Shown: positions 17,140 through 26,547, counted from the stretch's first letter. The stretch is DNA of 64,000 bases from VXOZ01 sp965220045 (GCA_965220045.1 OZ244803.1:372001-436000); one strand, 5' to 3'. The notes: generated by a model not told the origin, from the sequence alone. Numbers and translations: made by a program.

Positions 17140-17934
17140 ATGCTACTGCGACTCTCTGTCCGCCACATCGTTCACGAGCCGAACCCGCCGGACTTGCCGT
17201 ATCGGGAAGAGCACTTCGGCTATGTTCACTTGCCCGTGAGTGTCCCGTTGGAGCAGTCGGCCTTGGTGCTGGTGGACTGCTGGGACCAAATCATCGTCGA
17301 GAGTTTTCAGGAGCGCGCTGAGCGGATTTGCGAGGAGACCATTCGACCGGTGTTGGAGGCGAGCCGATCGGAGGGCATCATTGTAATCCATGCTCCCTCG
17401 CCGCCGGTGGCCGAGAAGTTTCGGGAGTTCTGGCCGCCAGAAGCCGTAGACGAAAGAGCGCCTGAAGCTGTGGCGGCCGCGGATTGGCCCCCTGCGGACT
17501 TTGCCATGCGCCGCGGGGATTGGGCGCACCTGCAGGCCCGGCGCAGCGGCTTGCACCAGGAACTGCTTGACCGCATCGACCGCGACCGCTCCATCCATCC
17601 GGCCGTGCTGCCGGAGGCCGGTGATTTGGTAATTGCCACCGGCGAGCAACTCCACGGGATCTGCCGCGAGCGTGGCATCCTCTACCTCTTCTACGTGGGG
17701 TTTGCCACCAATATCTGCGTGCCCGACCGCGACTACGGCATGCGCGCCATGCGCGAGCGGGGCTATGCCCTGGTGCTGCTACGCGACGCCACCACCGGCG
17801 TTGAGGCGCGTGACACGTATCCGCTGCTTGCGGCCACCAGCGTCATGATTCACCAGTTTGAATTGCGGGACGTGGCGGGGACAATTACGGCTGATGCGTT
17901 CATGGCGGCGCTCAAGGGGCGGCAAATACACTAA
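17140..17934 (+). CDS. Isochorismatase-like cysteine hydrolase
   Basis: A 264-residue cytoplasmic hydrolase of the isochorismatase/nicotinamidase superfamily. The catalytic Asp sits in SALVLVDCWDQ and the nucleophile Cys in YVGFATNICVPDRDYGMRAMRERGY, which fits the GxxTxxCV block of the family. A lysine or arginine of the triad would be in the LQARRSG region. I placed the start at ATG 17140 (MLLRLSVRH) behind AAAGGAGAAA; the open frame extends to 17011 but without family similarity. Substrate unknown; amides or enol ethers are hydrolysed by relatives. Confidence 0.82.
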   Translation: MLLRLSVRHIVHEPNPPDLPYREEHFGYVHLPVSVPLEQSALVLVDCWDQIIVESFQERAERICEETIRPVLEASRSEGIIVIHAPSPPVAEKFREFWPPEAVDERAPEAVAAADWPPADFAMRRGDWAHLQARRSGLHQELLDRIDRDRSIHPAVLPEAGDLVIATGEQLHGICRERGILYLFYVGFATNICVPDRDYGMRAMRERGYALVLLRDATTGVEARDTYPLLAATSVMIHQFELRDVAGTITADAFMAALKGRQIH

Positions 17935-18032
17935 CCGGTCTTACTTGAAAAAGGGCTTCGCGAAGCCCGCTCGGCACGAACGGATAGTGTATCTAGAACT
18001 TATTTTACTATTGCATTGCTCTGTGCAAATTT

Positions 18033-18380
18033 GCCCTTCGACAGGCTCAGGGCGAACGGAAAGGATAGGAATGCTCAGGGCAAACGGAAAAGATGAGTAA
18101 GTTCAGAGCGAACAGAGAAGATAGGAAAGCTCAAGGCGAACGGTAGAGATAGGAAAACTCAGGGCGAACGGAAGGGATAGGAGAACTCAGGTCGAACGGA
18201 AGAGATAGGAAAGCTCAGGGTGGACGGAGAAGATAGGCAAGCTCAGAACGAACGGAAAAGATAAGAAAGCTCAGGGGTAACGGAATGCATGAGAAGGCTC
18301 AGGGCGAACGGAAGGGATAGGAAAGTTTAGGGTGGACGGAAACGACAAGAATCCGTTCGTGCTGAGCTAGTCGAAGCACG
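18033..18380. repeat. Tandem array, ten units of exactly 28 bp, bracketed by TTCGACA repeats
   Basis: Starting at 18061, ten consecutive 28-base units end in a form of CTCAGGGCGAACGGA and run to 18340 without insertion or deletion, although substitutions are frequent. Unit starts are 18061, 18089, 18117, 18145, 18173, 18201, 18229, 18257, 18285 and 18313. To the left is a dispersed repeat copy (TTCGACAGGCTCAGGGCGAA) and to the right an inverted copy (CCGTTCGTGCTGAGC...GTCGAAGCA, about 18351-18377). There is no unique spacer, so it is not a CRISPR. No coding frame is evident. Confidence 0.88.
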
Positions 18381-18520
18381 ATTCGGCCCAGCGATTCGAT
18401 GTTTGAGATCGCTTCTCATTGAATTTCAGGAATTCAGTTATTCTCGTGTCTAGTGCGCACTGAATTCTTGCGTTGACGGCAAGACGTGTGGGAGTTGATT
18501 GATACCGTTTGGCATGCAGC

Positions 18521-19444
18521 TCAGGAGTCGATTCGCTCCAGCCAGCGCGCGAATCCTTCCGAGCACCAGTACGCAGGATCACTCTCTGCCAGAGCGATCC
18601 AGGCGTCCACCAGCGGTCGCGTGCGCATGGAGCGTAGGCGTGCAGAACCAATGCTCTCGTACTGCAGTAGACCTTTCTCCGCGAAGTGCTCTTCTGCTAC
18701 CAGGCGCTTCCTGGTGCCGATGCCCGCCCAGACACCGTCGCGCGTCCAGCCGCTTACCTGTGCAAGCAAGTCTTGACGTCGCTTGGGCGCGGCGCGGGCA
18801 ATTGCCCGGTGGATTAGCTGAGTCTCGACGAAGTGCACCATGGTGAGGCGCTGGCAATTTACGCCGATGAGGCAATAGAAGACGTTCCAATCGTAGAAAC
18901 GCTGCCAGGGGCTCGTCGCGGCAAACGCGCCGGGACCCCAGGGAGCCTCGCGCAGACCGGACTCCCCGTGGTTGGCCGTAAGTTCCGCAGCCCTCGGACC
19001 AATTGCGCTCACCGAGTGCGTATAGTGGTTGCTGCGTACGGCCTCCGGCCGTCGGCGGAAGGTCTCAGGGATTAGACCGCAGTAAGTGGGCGTATCCGCA
19101 ATGCTCCAGTGGTCCCACACGCGGTTTCTCTCTTTGAGACCGCGCCATGAACTGAGCGTGGGCACGGCGACGGTACCCATGGGGCCCACGGCATCCAGGA
19201 AGCCGTCGATGACGGCGTCCGCACCGCCAACCACGGTGCCCATGCTGCTGAGGGAACTATGGAACAGAACGGTGTCGCCTGCGCGCAGTCCCGCAGCGTG
19301 CAAGGCGCGCGCGATGTCTCCTCGAGTAACGCGGAAAGCGGGATCGCCGGGTTCATGGTCCATGTAGCCGCTGGCGGCAGCTTCCGGCTCCACCCTAGCT
19401 TTGGTGCATCGAGCGACGCGTTCCGCGCTTTCACGTGAGGCCAC
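18521..19444 (-). CDS. AAC(3)-family N-acetyltransferase
   Basis: Member of the aminoglycoside 3-N-acetyltransferase family (Antibiotic_NAT). The diagnostic region is GLRAGDTVLFHSSLSSMGTVVGGADAVIDGFLDAVGPMGTVAVPTLS, followed by SNHYTHSVSAIGPRA (conserved HxxHSVAA-like block) and GVNCQRLTMVHFVE. Relatives acetylate aminoglycosides or act in metabolism, as in YokD-like proteins. Start is unclear: GTG 19444 gives 307 residues, ATG 19363 (MDHEPGDPAF) gives 280 and lies just before the conserved fold. No resistance island surrounds it, so a housekeeping role is likely. Confidence 0.82.
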   Translation of the reverse strand: MASRESAERVARCTKARVEPEAAASGYMDHEPGDPAFRVTRGDIARALHAAGLRAGDTVLFHSSLSSMGTVVGGADAVIDGFLDAVGPMGTVAVPTLSSWRGLKERNRVWDHWSIADTPTYCGLIPETFRRRPEAVRSNHYTHSVSAIGPRAAELTANHGESGLREAPWGPGAFAATSPWQRFYDWNVFYCLIGVNCQRLTMVHFVETQLIHRAIARAAPKRRQDLLAQVSGWTRDGVWAGIGTRKRLVAEEHFAEKGLLQYESIGSARLRSMRTRPLVDAWIALAESDPAYWCSEGFARWLERIDS

Positions 19445-19512
19445 AGGCAGCGCCTCTCAAGCGAAACCCAGGGGCAGCGGCAATGCGGCAACCGCTATGT
19501 CGATGGCCGGGG

Positions 19513-20475
19513 TCATCCTGGGAGGACGGACGCGGGCGGCACAATGTCGTCGACCGCGGCGAGCTCACCGGCTGTCAGCGTGACCTCGAGGGCACCCAAG
19601 TTGTCTCGGAGTTGATCAATGGTACGCGGCCCGATAATGGGCGCGGTGACGCCGGGTTGCGCCAGCAACCAGGCAAGGGCCAACTGGCTCAACGTGATGC
19701 CCTTCCCAGCGGCCAATTCCTGCAGATTCTCGAGCGCGTCGAAGGTCGGCGCGTAGGTGCCTGCGGCAAAGTCCATGCCGCGTCCGGCAAAGCGCGAATC
19801 GGCGGGAGCGGTATCACCGCGCCGGTACTTGCCGGTAAGCCAGCCGCCACCCAACGGACTATAGGGCACCACGCCGAGGCCGTACTTGCGCGTCACCGGC
19901 AGCACCTCGGCTTCGATGGATCGGTCAACCAGGCTGTATTCGGGTTGCTCCGAGACGATAGGCGCGAGGCCGAGGCGGTCGCTGGTCCAGAGGGCCTCGC
20001 AGAGCTGCCAGCCGGCAAACTTCGAGGTGCCGAAATAGAGGATCTTGCCCTGACTCCGCAGGTCTTCCAGGGTACGGAGGGTTTCCTCGATCGGCACTTC
20101 AGGATCGGGCCGGTGGAGTTGATAGAGATCGATGTGATCGGTATCCAGCCGGCGCAGGCTGGCGTGCACTTGCTCCATGATGTGATAGCGGCTGGTGCCG
20201 CGGTCATTGGGGCCGTCGCCCATGGGGTGGAAGACTTTCGTCGCCAGCACCACCTTGTCGCGGCGGGCTTTGATGGCCCGGCCCACGATAGTCTCGGCGT
20301 AGCCGCGGGGCTCAGAGTAAGCGTTTGCCGTGTCTATGACGTTGATGCCCGCCTCAAGCGCGGCGTGAATCAGCCAGGCCGCGGCCTCTTCGGGGATGCG
20401 CGTGTTGAAATAGGCGGTCCCCAGCCACAGCGGTGAGACCTTGACCCCGGCACGTCCCAGGTTGCGATACTCCAT
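19513..20475 (-). CDS. Aldo/keto reductase
   Basis: A 320-residue NADPH-dependent (beta/alpha)8 reductase. The catalytic tetrad is visible: Asp48 and Tyr53 in NVIDTANAYS, Lys80 in LATK and His121 in LYQLHRPD. FGTSKFAGWQ and the C-terminal APIIGPRTIDQL (cofactor adenosine region) fit AKR family proteins of the YajO/general stress 69 type. ATG 20475 follows AGAAGGAGCAC. It is convergent in order with the solute-binding genes upstream on the same strand but separated by about 300 bases and a terminator. Aldehyde or ketone substrate unknown. Confidence 0.92.
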   Translation of the reverse strand: MEYRNLGRAGVKVSPLWLGTAYFNTRIPEEAAAWLIHAALEAGINVIDTANAYSEPRGYAETIVGRAIKARRDKVVLATKVFHPMGDGPNDRGTSRYHIMEQVHASLRRLDTDHIDLYQLHRPDPEVPIEETLRTLEDLRSQGKILYFGTSKFAGWQLCEALWTSDRLGLAPIVSEQPEYSLVDRSIEAEVLPVTRKYGLGVVPYSPLGGGWLTGKYRRGDTAPADSRFAGRGMDFAAGTYAPTFDALENLQELAAGKGITLSQLALAWLLAQPGVTAPIIGPRTIDQLRDNLGALEVTLTAGELAAVDDIVPPASVLPG

Positions 20476-20652
20476 CGTATGTGCTCCTTCTGCATCCGTG
20501 ATACCGTTGTGCTATTAGCATACCGCTTTGGGCCGATTCCTGTTGAGAGGTCGTCTGTGCGTCGCTGGAATAGCAATCGGCCGCTCACTCCATGGTGAAA
20601 CACACGACGGTCAGCCCTTCTGAACGCAAAGATTAGACGCATGGAAAAGATA

Positions 20653-20688
20653 AGCGTGCCTACGGATTTCAAATTCCGTAGACACGCT
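20653..20688 (-). terminator. Hairpin terminator after solute-binding protein 1
   Basis: Arms AGCGTGCCTACGGA and TCCGTAGACACGCT pair with one mismatch around an 8-base loop. On the minus strand it is followed by TATCTTTTCC. The position is about 85 bases after the stop of the gene at 20772. Confidence 0.6.
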
Positions 20689-20771
20689 AATGCTTGTCAG
20701 ACTGCTACCGGTGTTGTGGGAAGTCGCGCTCGATTATTGGCAGCGCAATATCCTCACCTCACAGTTCGTGT

Positions 20772-22151
20772 CTAACCAAACTCCGCGATGAAGTCGTCCA
20801 TCGCCGTCTGCGCCTGCTCCTCGAACGTGCGCATACCTTCAGCGACCGTGACCTCATTGCGCATGATGGACTGGAGACTCCTGCTCGTGATCGGGAGAAT
20901 GTCGCCCGCGCCGGGCACACTCACGACGAACCGTGCGCCGACCATCTCGTCGATGGCGAGCTTGCGCAGCTTGTCGTCGCCGATGTAGGCCTCGCTTTGG
21001 GCAACGCTCTGACGCACGGGAATACGGTCCATGGCAATCGACCAGCGCAGGTTGACGTCTGCGCCGTACATGAAGTCGGCCCAGGCAAAGCCGCCATCGG
21101 GATTGCTGCTGCCGTTGGGCAGGCAGAATGCCCAGTCGCCGGAATAGGTGGCTTGCAGGGCGGTGCTGGGATCCAGCGCCGGGTAGGGCCCAAAGTCGTA
21201 CTCGAGGCCTTCGGCGTAAGGACCGAGGGAGGCACGAGTAGCGTTGGTCAGATACATGTAGGTGTTGCCGCCGCTGCCGTACTCCTGCAAGCGGTTCTCG
21301 AAGGTGCCGTGGAACTCGCGGACCTTATCGTAGCCGCCCTGAAAGTCCAGGACTTTCTTGAGCCAATCCACGGTATTGATGGCGAGATCATTGTTGACCT
21401 GGATCTTCGTGCGATCCGGGCTGAGCATCTCGCCGCCCTGCTGCCAGTAGCCGACCATCCAGGTGTGGATGCCGCCGGAGCCGCGGAACGGGTCCCAGCC
21501 GAGACGGGTGATGTTATCGCCCTCAGTCTTGTGCACCTTGAGCAGCGCTTCGTCCATTTCTTCCCGGGAGGCCGGCGGCGTCTCGGGATCGAGACCGGCA
21601 TCCAGCGAGTGGTCCACGTTCAGATAGATGACACGGGCGTCGATGCTATAGCTGATGCCGTAGGTCTTGCCCGCCCACTGCATGGCCTCGTACTTGCCAG
21701 GCCAGAGGTCGTCCAATGACACGTTGGCGGAAGCAGAGATGTAGGCGTCCATCGGACGGACGAGTTCCAGCAGACCCCACTGGGGCTGGATGTAGGACTG
21801 GGTCTTGGAGTTGTCCGGCGCCACGCCTGCCGCTACCACGGTGGGAATGTCGCGGAAGCCACCGTTACCGCGAATGAGCGGCACGATCGTGTAGTTCGTA
21901 GTCTCGTCAAATTCCGCGCGGAGCTGCATCGGGAGCTCTTCGCGGTCGAAGTTCCACGGATCAAAGCCGGTATACCAAAAGACGACAGGCGTCTTTTCCA
22001 TCATCATCTCACCGGAGTCGCCGTCGCCTTCCTCCGCCGGTGCTTCTTCCATGGCGCCGGTGCCTGCTTGGGCGCCGCAGGCAGCGAGCAATGCGCCTGC
22101 GCCGGTCAGGGCAGCCGTGCCGAGGAAATGTCGTCTGGACAGTGATGCCAT
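20772..22151 (-). CDS. Extracellular solute-binding lipoprotein 1 (ABC family 1 type)
   Basis: A 459-residue binding protein for an ABC importer, probably for carbohydrate. The N-terminus MASLSRRHFLGTAALTGAGALLAACG combines a twin-arginine motif with a lipobox, so it is folded before export and lipid-anchored. An acidic Glu/Met-rich linker precedes the SBP_bac_1-type fold (VVFWYTG at the first strand). ATG 22151 lies nine bases after AGGAGG; the frame is open to 22205. It is about 96% identical to the next gene upstream (22690), with differences crowded near residues 62-80. No permease or ATPase gene is nearby. Confidence 0.88.
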   Translation of the reverse strand: MASLSRRHFLGTAALTGAGALLAACGAQAGTGAMEEAPAEEGDGDSGEMMMEKTPVVFWYTGFDPWNFDREELPMQLRAEFDETTNYTIVPLIRGNGGFRDIPTVVAAGVAPDNSKTQSYIQPQWGLLELVRPMDAYISASANVSLDDLWPGKYEAMQWAGKTYGISYSIDARVIYLNVDHSLDAGLDPETPPASREEMDEALLKVHKTEGDNITRLGWDPFRGSGGIHTWMVGYWQQGGEMLSPDRTKIQVNNDLAINTVDWLKKVLDFQGGYDKVREFHGTFENRLQEYGSGGNTYMYLTNATRASLGPYAEGLEYDFGPYPALDPSTALQATYSGDWAFCLPNGSSNPDGGFAWADFMYGADVNLRWSIAMDRIPVRQSVAQSEAYIGDDKLRKLAIDEMVGARFVVSVPGAGDILPITSRSLQSIMRNEVTVAEGMRTFEEQAQTAMDDFIAEFG

Positions 22152-22689
22152 CGTGTTCACCCTCCTGGGTAATGAACTACTGTCGAACGCTCTCTGCATT
22201 CTCAAGAAGAATTCTCGCGCTCTGCGGCGTCTTCATCCACCGTCAATGCGCGCCATTCACAAAGAATGCTTGACAGTAATTCTAGACGCTTAGTCCGTCA
22301 GATTGCAAGACTCTTCAACGGGAAAGCCTCTCCTGAAGAAGAATTGGCGCCGGCGAGGCTGTTTTCAGTCTATGCAGCGCGCAATTCCAACGTTGATCGC
22401 GCAATCTCGTTCTCTCTTGGTGATGGGTAATGCGGGGCCGGGAGAAAACGGGAGTAGAGGGGGAGATCCGCTGCGTCGGAAGTAGTGATGAAGGGGCACG
22501 CTCTACTGTGCCCCTACTGTAGACCGCCAAATGCTTTTGGACGTGCTCTGCTCAGCGAAAGAAAAAACTAGCGCCTCTACAGGCATTTGCCACCCATAGA
22601 AACGCTAGTTTTTTTCAGGCTGCTACCGGTGTTGTGAGAAGCCGCGCACCAAAACTGTCAGCACGCAAACTCACGTCACTGTTGACGGT
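22152..22689. other. Intergenic region between duplicated binding-protein genes
   Basis: Holds the upstream region of copy 1, a loose GGGGCAC/GTGCCCC hairpin (about 22492-22516) related to the GATATATC palindromes, and the terminator of copy 2. The segment TGCTACCGGTGTTGTG at about 22620 is repeated at about 20702, so the duplication includes the 3' flank of the gene. No gene seen. Confidence 0.6.
22562..22615 (-). terminator. Terminator after solute-binding protein 2
   Basis: Outer arms AAAAAACTAGCG and CGCTAGTTTTTT enclose a weaker inner stem. Read on the minus strand it ends in a run of T, about 75 bases after the stop of the gene at 22690. Because both ends are A/T tracts it could also work in the other direction. 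Confidence 0.7.
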
Positions 22690-24072
22690 CTAGCCACCAA
22701 ACTCCGCGATGAAGTCGTCCATCGCCGTCTGCGCCTGCTCCTCAAACGTGCGCATACCTTCAGCGACCGTGACCTCATTGCGCATGATCGACTGCAGGTT
22801 CCTGCTCGTGATTGGGAGAATGTCGCCCGCGCCGGGCACACTCACGACGAACCGTGCGCCAACCATCTCGTCGATGGCGAGCTTGCGCAGCTTGTCGTCG
22901 CCAATGTAGGCCTCGCTTTGGGCAACGCTCTGACGCACGGGAATACGGTCCATGGCAATCGACCAGCGCAGGTTGACGTCTGCGCCGTACATGAAGTCGG
23001 CCCAGGCGAAACCGCCGTCGGGATTGCTGCTGCCGTTGGGCAGGCAGAACGCCCAGTCACCGGAATAGGTGGCCGGCAGGGCGGTGCTGGGATCCAGCGC
23101 CGGGTACGGCCCGAAGTCGTAGTTGAGGCCTTCGGCGTAGGGCGCCATGGAGGTACGAGTAGCGTTGGTCAGATACATGTAGGTATTGCCGCCGCTGCCG
23201 TACTCCTGCAAACGATTCTCGAAGGTGCCGTGGAACTCGCGGACCTTATCGTAGCCGCCCTGAAAGTCCAGGACTTTCTTGAGCCAATCCACGGTATTGA
23301 TGGCGAGATCATTGTTGACCTGGATCTTCGTCCGGTCCGGGCTGAGCATCTCGCCGCCCTGCTGCCAGTAGCCGGCCATCCAGGTGTGGATGCCGCCGGA
23401 GCCGCGGAACGGGTCCCAGCCGAGACGGGTGATGTTATCGCCCTCAGTCTTGTGCACCTTGAGCAGCGCTTCGTCCATTTCTTCCCGGGAGGCCGGCGGC
23501 GTTTCGGGATCGAGACCGGCTTCCAGCGAATGGTCCACGTTCAGATAGATGATGCGGGCGTCGATGCTATAGCTGATGCCATAGGTCTTGCCCGCCCACT
23601 GCATGGCCTCGTACTTGCCCGGCCAGAGGTCGTCCAATGACACGTTGGCGGAAGCAGAGATGTAGGCGTCCATCGGACGGACAAGTTCCAGCAGACCCCA
23701 CTGGGGCTGAATGTAGGACTGGGTCTTGGAGTTGTCCGGGGCCACGCCTGCCGCGACCACGGTGGGAATGTCGCGGAAACCGCCGTTGCCGCGCACGAGC
23801 GGTACCAGTGTGTAATTGGTCGTCTCGTCAAACTCCGCGCGCAGTGCCTGGGGAAGTTCCTCATTGTCGAAGTTCCACGGCGCAATGCCCGTGTACCAAA
23901 AGACGACGGGCGACTTCTCCATCATCATCTCACCCGAGTCGCCGTCGCCTTCCTCCGCCGGTGCTTCTTCCATGGCCCCGGTGCCTGCTTGGGCGCCGCA
24001 GGCCGCGAGCAATGCGCCCGCGCCGGTCAGGGCAGCCGTGCCAAGGAAATGTCGTCTGGACAGTGATGCCAT
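22690..24072 (-). CDS. Extracellular solute-binding lipoprotein 2 (recent duplicate)
   Basis: A 460-residue copy of the previous gene, about 96% identical at protein level by direct reading. Same Tat and lipobox start (SRRHFLG...LLAACG) and the same AGGAGG ribosome site. Changes cluster in WYTGIAPWNFDNEELPQALR against WYTGFDPWNFDREELPMQLR, close to the start of the binding fold, and in TRTSMAPYAEGLNYD against TRASLGPYAEGLEYD. This pattern would fit altered ligand choice after a recent tandem duplication. The unit of duplication is roughly 1.9 kb including flanks. Open frame from GTG 24081. Confidence 0.88.
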   Translation of the reverse strand: MASLSRRHFLGTAALTGAGALLAACGAQAGTGAMEEAPAEEGDGDSGEMMMEKSPVVFWYTGIAPWNFDNEELPQALRAEFDETTNYTLVPLVRGNGGFRDIPTVVAAGVAPDNSKTQSYIQPQWGLLELVRPMDAYISASANVSLDDLWPGKYEAMQWAGKTYGISYSIDARIIYLNVDHSLEAGLDPETPPASREEMDEALLKVHKTEGDNITRLGWDPFRGSGGIHTWMAGYWQQGGEMLSPDRTKIQVNNDLAINTVDWLKKVLDFQGGYDKVREFHGTFENRLQEYGSGGNTYMYLTNATRTSMAPYAEGLNYDFGPYPALDPSTALPATYSGDWAFCLPNGSSNPDGGFAWADFMYGADVNLRWSIAMDRIPVRQSVAQSEAYIGDDKLRKLAIDEMVGARFVVSVPGAGDILPITSRNLQSIMRNEVTVAEGMRTFEEQAQTAMDDFIAEFGG

Positions 24073-24396
24073 CGTGTTCACCCCTCCTGGGCAAAAACTA
24101 TTAGATGAATACTCCTCGCACCCTATTGAGAATTCGGCGTTAACTGCAGCGACCTCTTCAGCCGCTCTCTTCGGCCTCTCTCGTAGAATGCCTGCCCGAC
24201 AATTCTACGCGCACTTTGCGTCAATTTGCAAGAATTTGGTCAGGAACGCCCCGCATCGCATGAGGAGGAGAGGAGGTTGAGGCTCGACTACCTGAGCCCA
24301 ACACTTTGCAATCTCCCAGGCTCACCCAGTTCACGTCTCTTACTCCGCCGCAAGCGTTTTACAACCGGCGGCGCCTCCGGCGGAGGAGGTAAGCGC
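24073..24396. other. Intergenic region upstream of solute-binding protein 2
   Basis: About 320 bases between the stop of the histidine kinase gene and the binding-protein start, so it should carry the promoter of the latter. Apart from the AGGAGG site I see no clear operator, repeat or gene. Confidence 0.5.
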
Positions 24397-25827
24397 TCAC
24401 CGCTGCAGCGGTAAGCGCAGAGTCACGATTGCGCCCTTGCCCGGCCCGTCGCTGGTTGCGGCAATTGCGCCCCCATGCGCCTCCACAATTGCCCGGGCGA
24501 TGGCCAGTCCCAGTCCCGTGCCGCCTATGCCGCGGCTGCGCGATTGGTCGGTGCGGTAGGAACGATCGAACACATGCGGAAGGTCGGAAGCGTGGATGCC
24601 AATACCATCATCGGCAATGGAGACGGCCAAGGTAGCGGCATGCTCCGTATCGGACGCGGTGTCGTCCTCCAACACTGCCCAAATCACGATACTCCCGCCG
24701 GCGTGAGCACTATGGATGGCGTTGTTTATGATGTTTCCCAACGCTTGGCTCAAGCGCATCCCATCGTAGTTCATGTCCGGCAATTCACCGGCAACTTCCA
24801 GCGACAATGCAACCTGCTTTGCCTGGCATTGCGGCTGCCAGCGGTCCACCTCCGCGGTGAGCAAGGCGAGAACCGAACCTGGCTGTATATTCAGCCCAAG
24901 CTCCCCGTAGTCAGTCTCCACGAGCGAGTTCAGATCTGTCACGAGACCGCGCAGCCTGTCTATTTCCTGGATGATGTGGTCGGAGGCGCTCTCCGGTGAC
25001 TGAAGTCCGTCGCGCAGCCCCTTTGCCTCCAATTGAATGACGCTCAGCGGCGTATTGAGCTCATGGGAGACGTCGTTTATGAGTCGCCTCCGGAGCTCGC
25101 GCTGCGTTTCCAAGGCTGAGGTCATACGGTTGAACGCCGTGCTCATCCGGCCCAACTCGTCGGAGGATGTGACCGGCAACTGGGTCGTCTCCCCCTGGGC
25201 GATTGCCTGGGTCGCCTCGGTCAGAGCCGTCACCGGCGCCGTGATCCGCTGGGACAACCAGGCGGCCAGCAGAATGGCGACGCCGGCCGTCAGTATGCCG
25301 CCAATGAGGGTGATGAGCAGGAGCGTATTGAGAAACCCATGCGATTCGGTGGCGAGGAACTCCTGGTTTACATCGACAAAAACGTCGCCTACTGCCTGGT
25401 TCGTAGCCAGATCGAACACCGTCTCGCGGTGTCCGGCCAGAGCGGGCGCCGCGGTCCCGGGTAGCAGGTCGGACAGGTTGTCTCTCACCACACGCCCATC
25501 GCTGCCGACGATGACGACCCGCACCTGGTCTCTGTGGAAGAGTTCTGAAATCTCCTCTTCTTGCTCGTGCCCCTCGCTCTCCCAGCCACCAGCGTAGATA
25601 TACCCCGCCTCGGACAGCACACTGTCCACTGTGTCCCACCCGCCGGCAGCGGTATACTCCCGGCTCAGATTGCGGGCTAACTGGGTCGCCTCGTCACTGC
25701 CTATCCTGTCCACGAATACACCCAGGCGTGACTGCGTCGCGTAGTAGCCCACACCAACGCTGGTCAAGACGGTGAGGACGACGACAAGGACGGTCGCGCC
25801 CATGATGCGCCAGCGTAGCGGCATCAT
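24397..25827 (-). CDS. Sensor histidine kinase (HAMP, HisKA, HATPase)
   Basis: A 476-residue membrane kinase. TM1 is at about 9-29, an extracytoplasmic sensor of about 135 residues follows, TM2 at about 166-190, then HAMP, HisKA with the phospho-acceptor His in LINDVSHELNTPLSVIQ, and HATPase with N box NIINNAIHSA, G1 DDGIGI and G2 GGTGLGLAIA. Layout is BaeS-like. Its ATG overlaps the end of the response-regulator gene by four bases, so the two are co-translated. Located between pairs of solute-binding protein genes, it may sense a nutrient or envelope signal; that is inference. Confidence 0.93.
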   Translation of the reverse strand: MMPLRWRIMGATVLVVVLTVLTSVGVGYYATQSRLGVFVDRIGSDEATQLARNLSREYTAAGGWDTVDSVLSEAGYIYAGGWESEGHEQEEEISELFHRDQVRVVIVGSDGRVVRDNLSDLLPGTAAPALAGHRETVFDLATNQAVGDVFVDVNQEFLATESHGFLNTLLLITLIGGILTAGVAILLAAWLSQRITAPVTALTEATQAIAQGETTQLPVTSSDELGRMSTAFNRMTSALETQRELRRRLINDVSHELNTPLSVIQLEAKGLRDGLQSPESASDHIIQEIDRLRGLVTDLNSLVETDYGELGLNIQPGSVLALLTAEVDRWQPQCQAKQVALSLEVAGELPDMNYDGMRLSQALGNIINNAIHSAHAGGSIVIWAVLEDDTASDTEHAATLAVSIADDGIGIHASDLPHVFDRSYRTDQSRSRGIGGTGLGLAIARAIVEAHGGAIAATSDGPGKGAIVTLRLPLQR

Positions 25828-26501
25828 GCGTCCTCCACCACGAATCTATAGCCGGCGCCGTAGACCGTCTGAATGGGCTGCCGGCCATTGCGGTTGATCT
25901 GTTTGCGCAGGCGGGCGACTTGGTTGTCGATGGCGCGGTCAAAGCCATCGAACTCGTTGCTGAAGGTCAACGAAATGAGTTGATCGCGGGTGAGCACTTG
26001 GTTGGGATGCCGCATGAACGTCGCGAGCAGAGCGATTTGCGCCTGGCTGAGCGTCACCGGTTCGCCATTGACCGTCACGCTCCGGTCGGTCTTATTCAGT
26101 GTGATGGCGCCACGCGTCAGGACCTGCTGGACTTTGCCCTTGACGCGGCGCAGCACGGCGTCCGCGCGGGCAATGACTTCATCTGGATCGAAGGGCTTGA
26201 CGATATAGTCGTCGGCGCCGCTATCCAGTCCGCCGATGCGCTCGGCCGGGGCTTCCCTGGCGGTCAGCATGATGATGGGCACGTCCGACTCGCGGCGCAG
26301 GGTTTTGCATAGTTCTACGCCGTCGAGCCGGGGCAGCATGAGATCGAGAATGATCAGGTCGGGAGTCAGATTGCGGGCCAGCGCCAGACCGGATTCGCCA
26401 TCGTGCGTAACCACAGCGGAGAAGCCGGCGCGCTCGAAATAAACCTTGACCCAGTTTGCGATTCTGGTATCGTCTTCGATTATCAGTACGGTGCCGCGCA
26501 C
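25824..26501 (-). CDS. OmpR-family response regulator
   Basis: A 225-residue two-domain regulator. Receiver: acidic pair in IIEDD, phospho-Asp in DLIILDLMLPRLDG, Thr in IIMLTARE and Lys in DDYIVKPFDPDE. Winged-helix DNA-binding domain from about residue 128, with RAIDNQVARLRKQINRNGRQPIQTVYGAGYRF as the recognition helix and wing. The start at 26501 (MRGTVLIIEDD) gives a complete receiver. It overlaps the kinase gene by four bases (ATGA). Targets unknown; the neighbouring binding-protein genes are the obvious candidates. Confidence 0.94.
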   Translation of the reverse strand: MRGTVLIIEDDTRIANWVKVYFERAGFSAVVTHDGESGLALARNLTPDLIILDLMLPRLDGVELCKTLRRESDVPIIMLTAREAPAERIGGLDSGADDYIVKPFDPDEVIARADAVLRRVKGKVQQVLTRGAITLNKTDRSVTVNGEPVTLSQAQIALLATFMRHPNQVLTRDQLISLTFSNEFDGFDRAIDNQVARLRKQINRNGRQPIQTVYGAGYRFVVEDA

Positions 26502-26547
26502 TTTCAGTCCTCTAAGCGGGTGTGTGAGACGATCGCAGCAGCAGTAT

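Noticed and set aside
18033..18380. CRISPR array
   Set aside because: Units abut with no unique spacers, substitutions run through the whole unit, and no cas gene is nearby.
18521..19444. Clinical-type aminoglycoside resistance cassette
   Set aside because: The protein is AAC(3)-like, but no integron, transposase or other resistance genes surround it, so a housekeeping relative is likelier.
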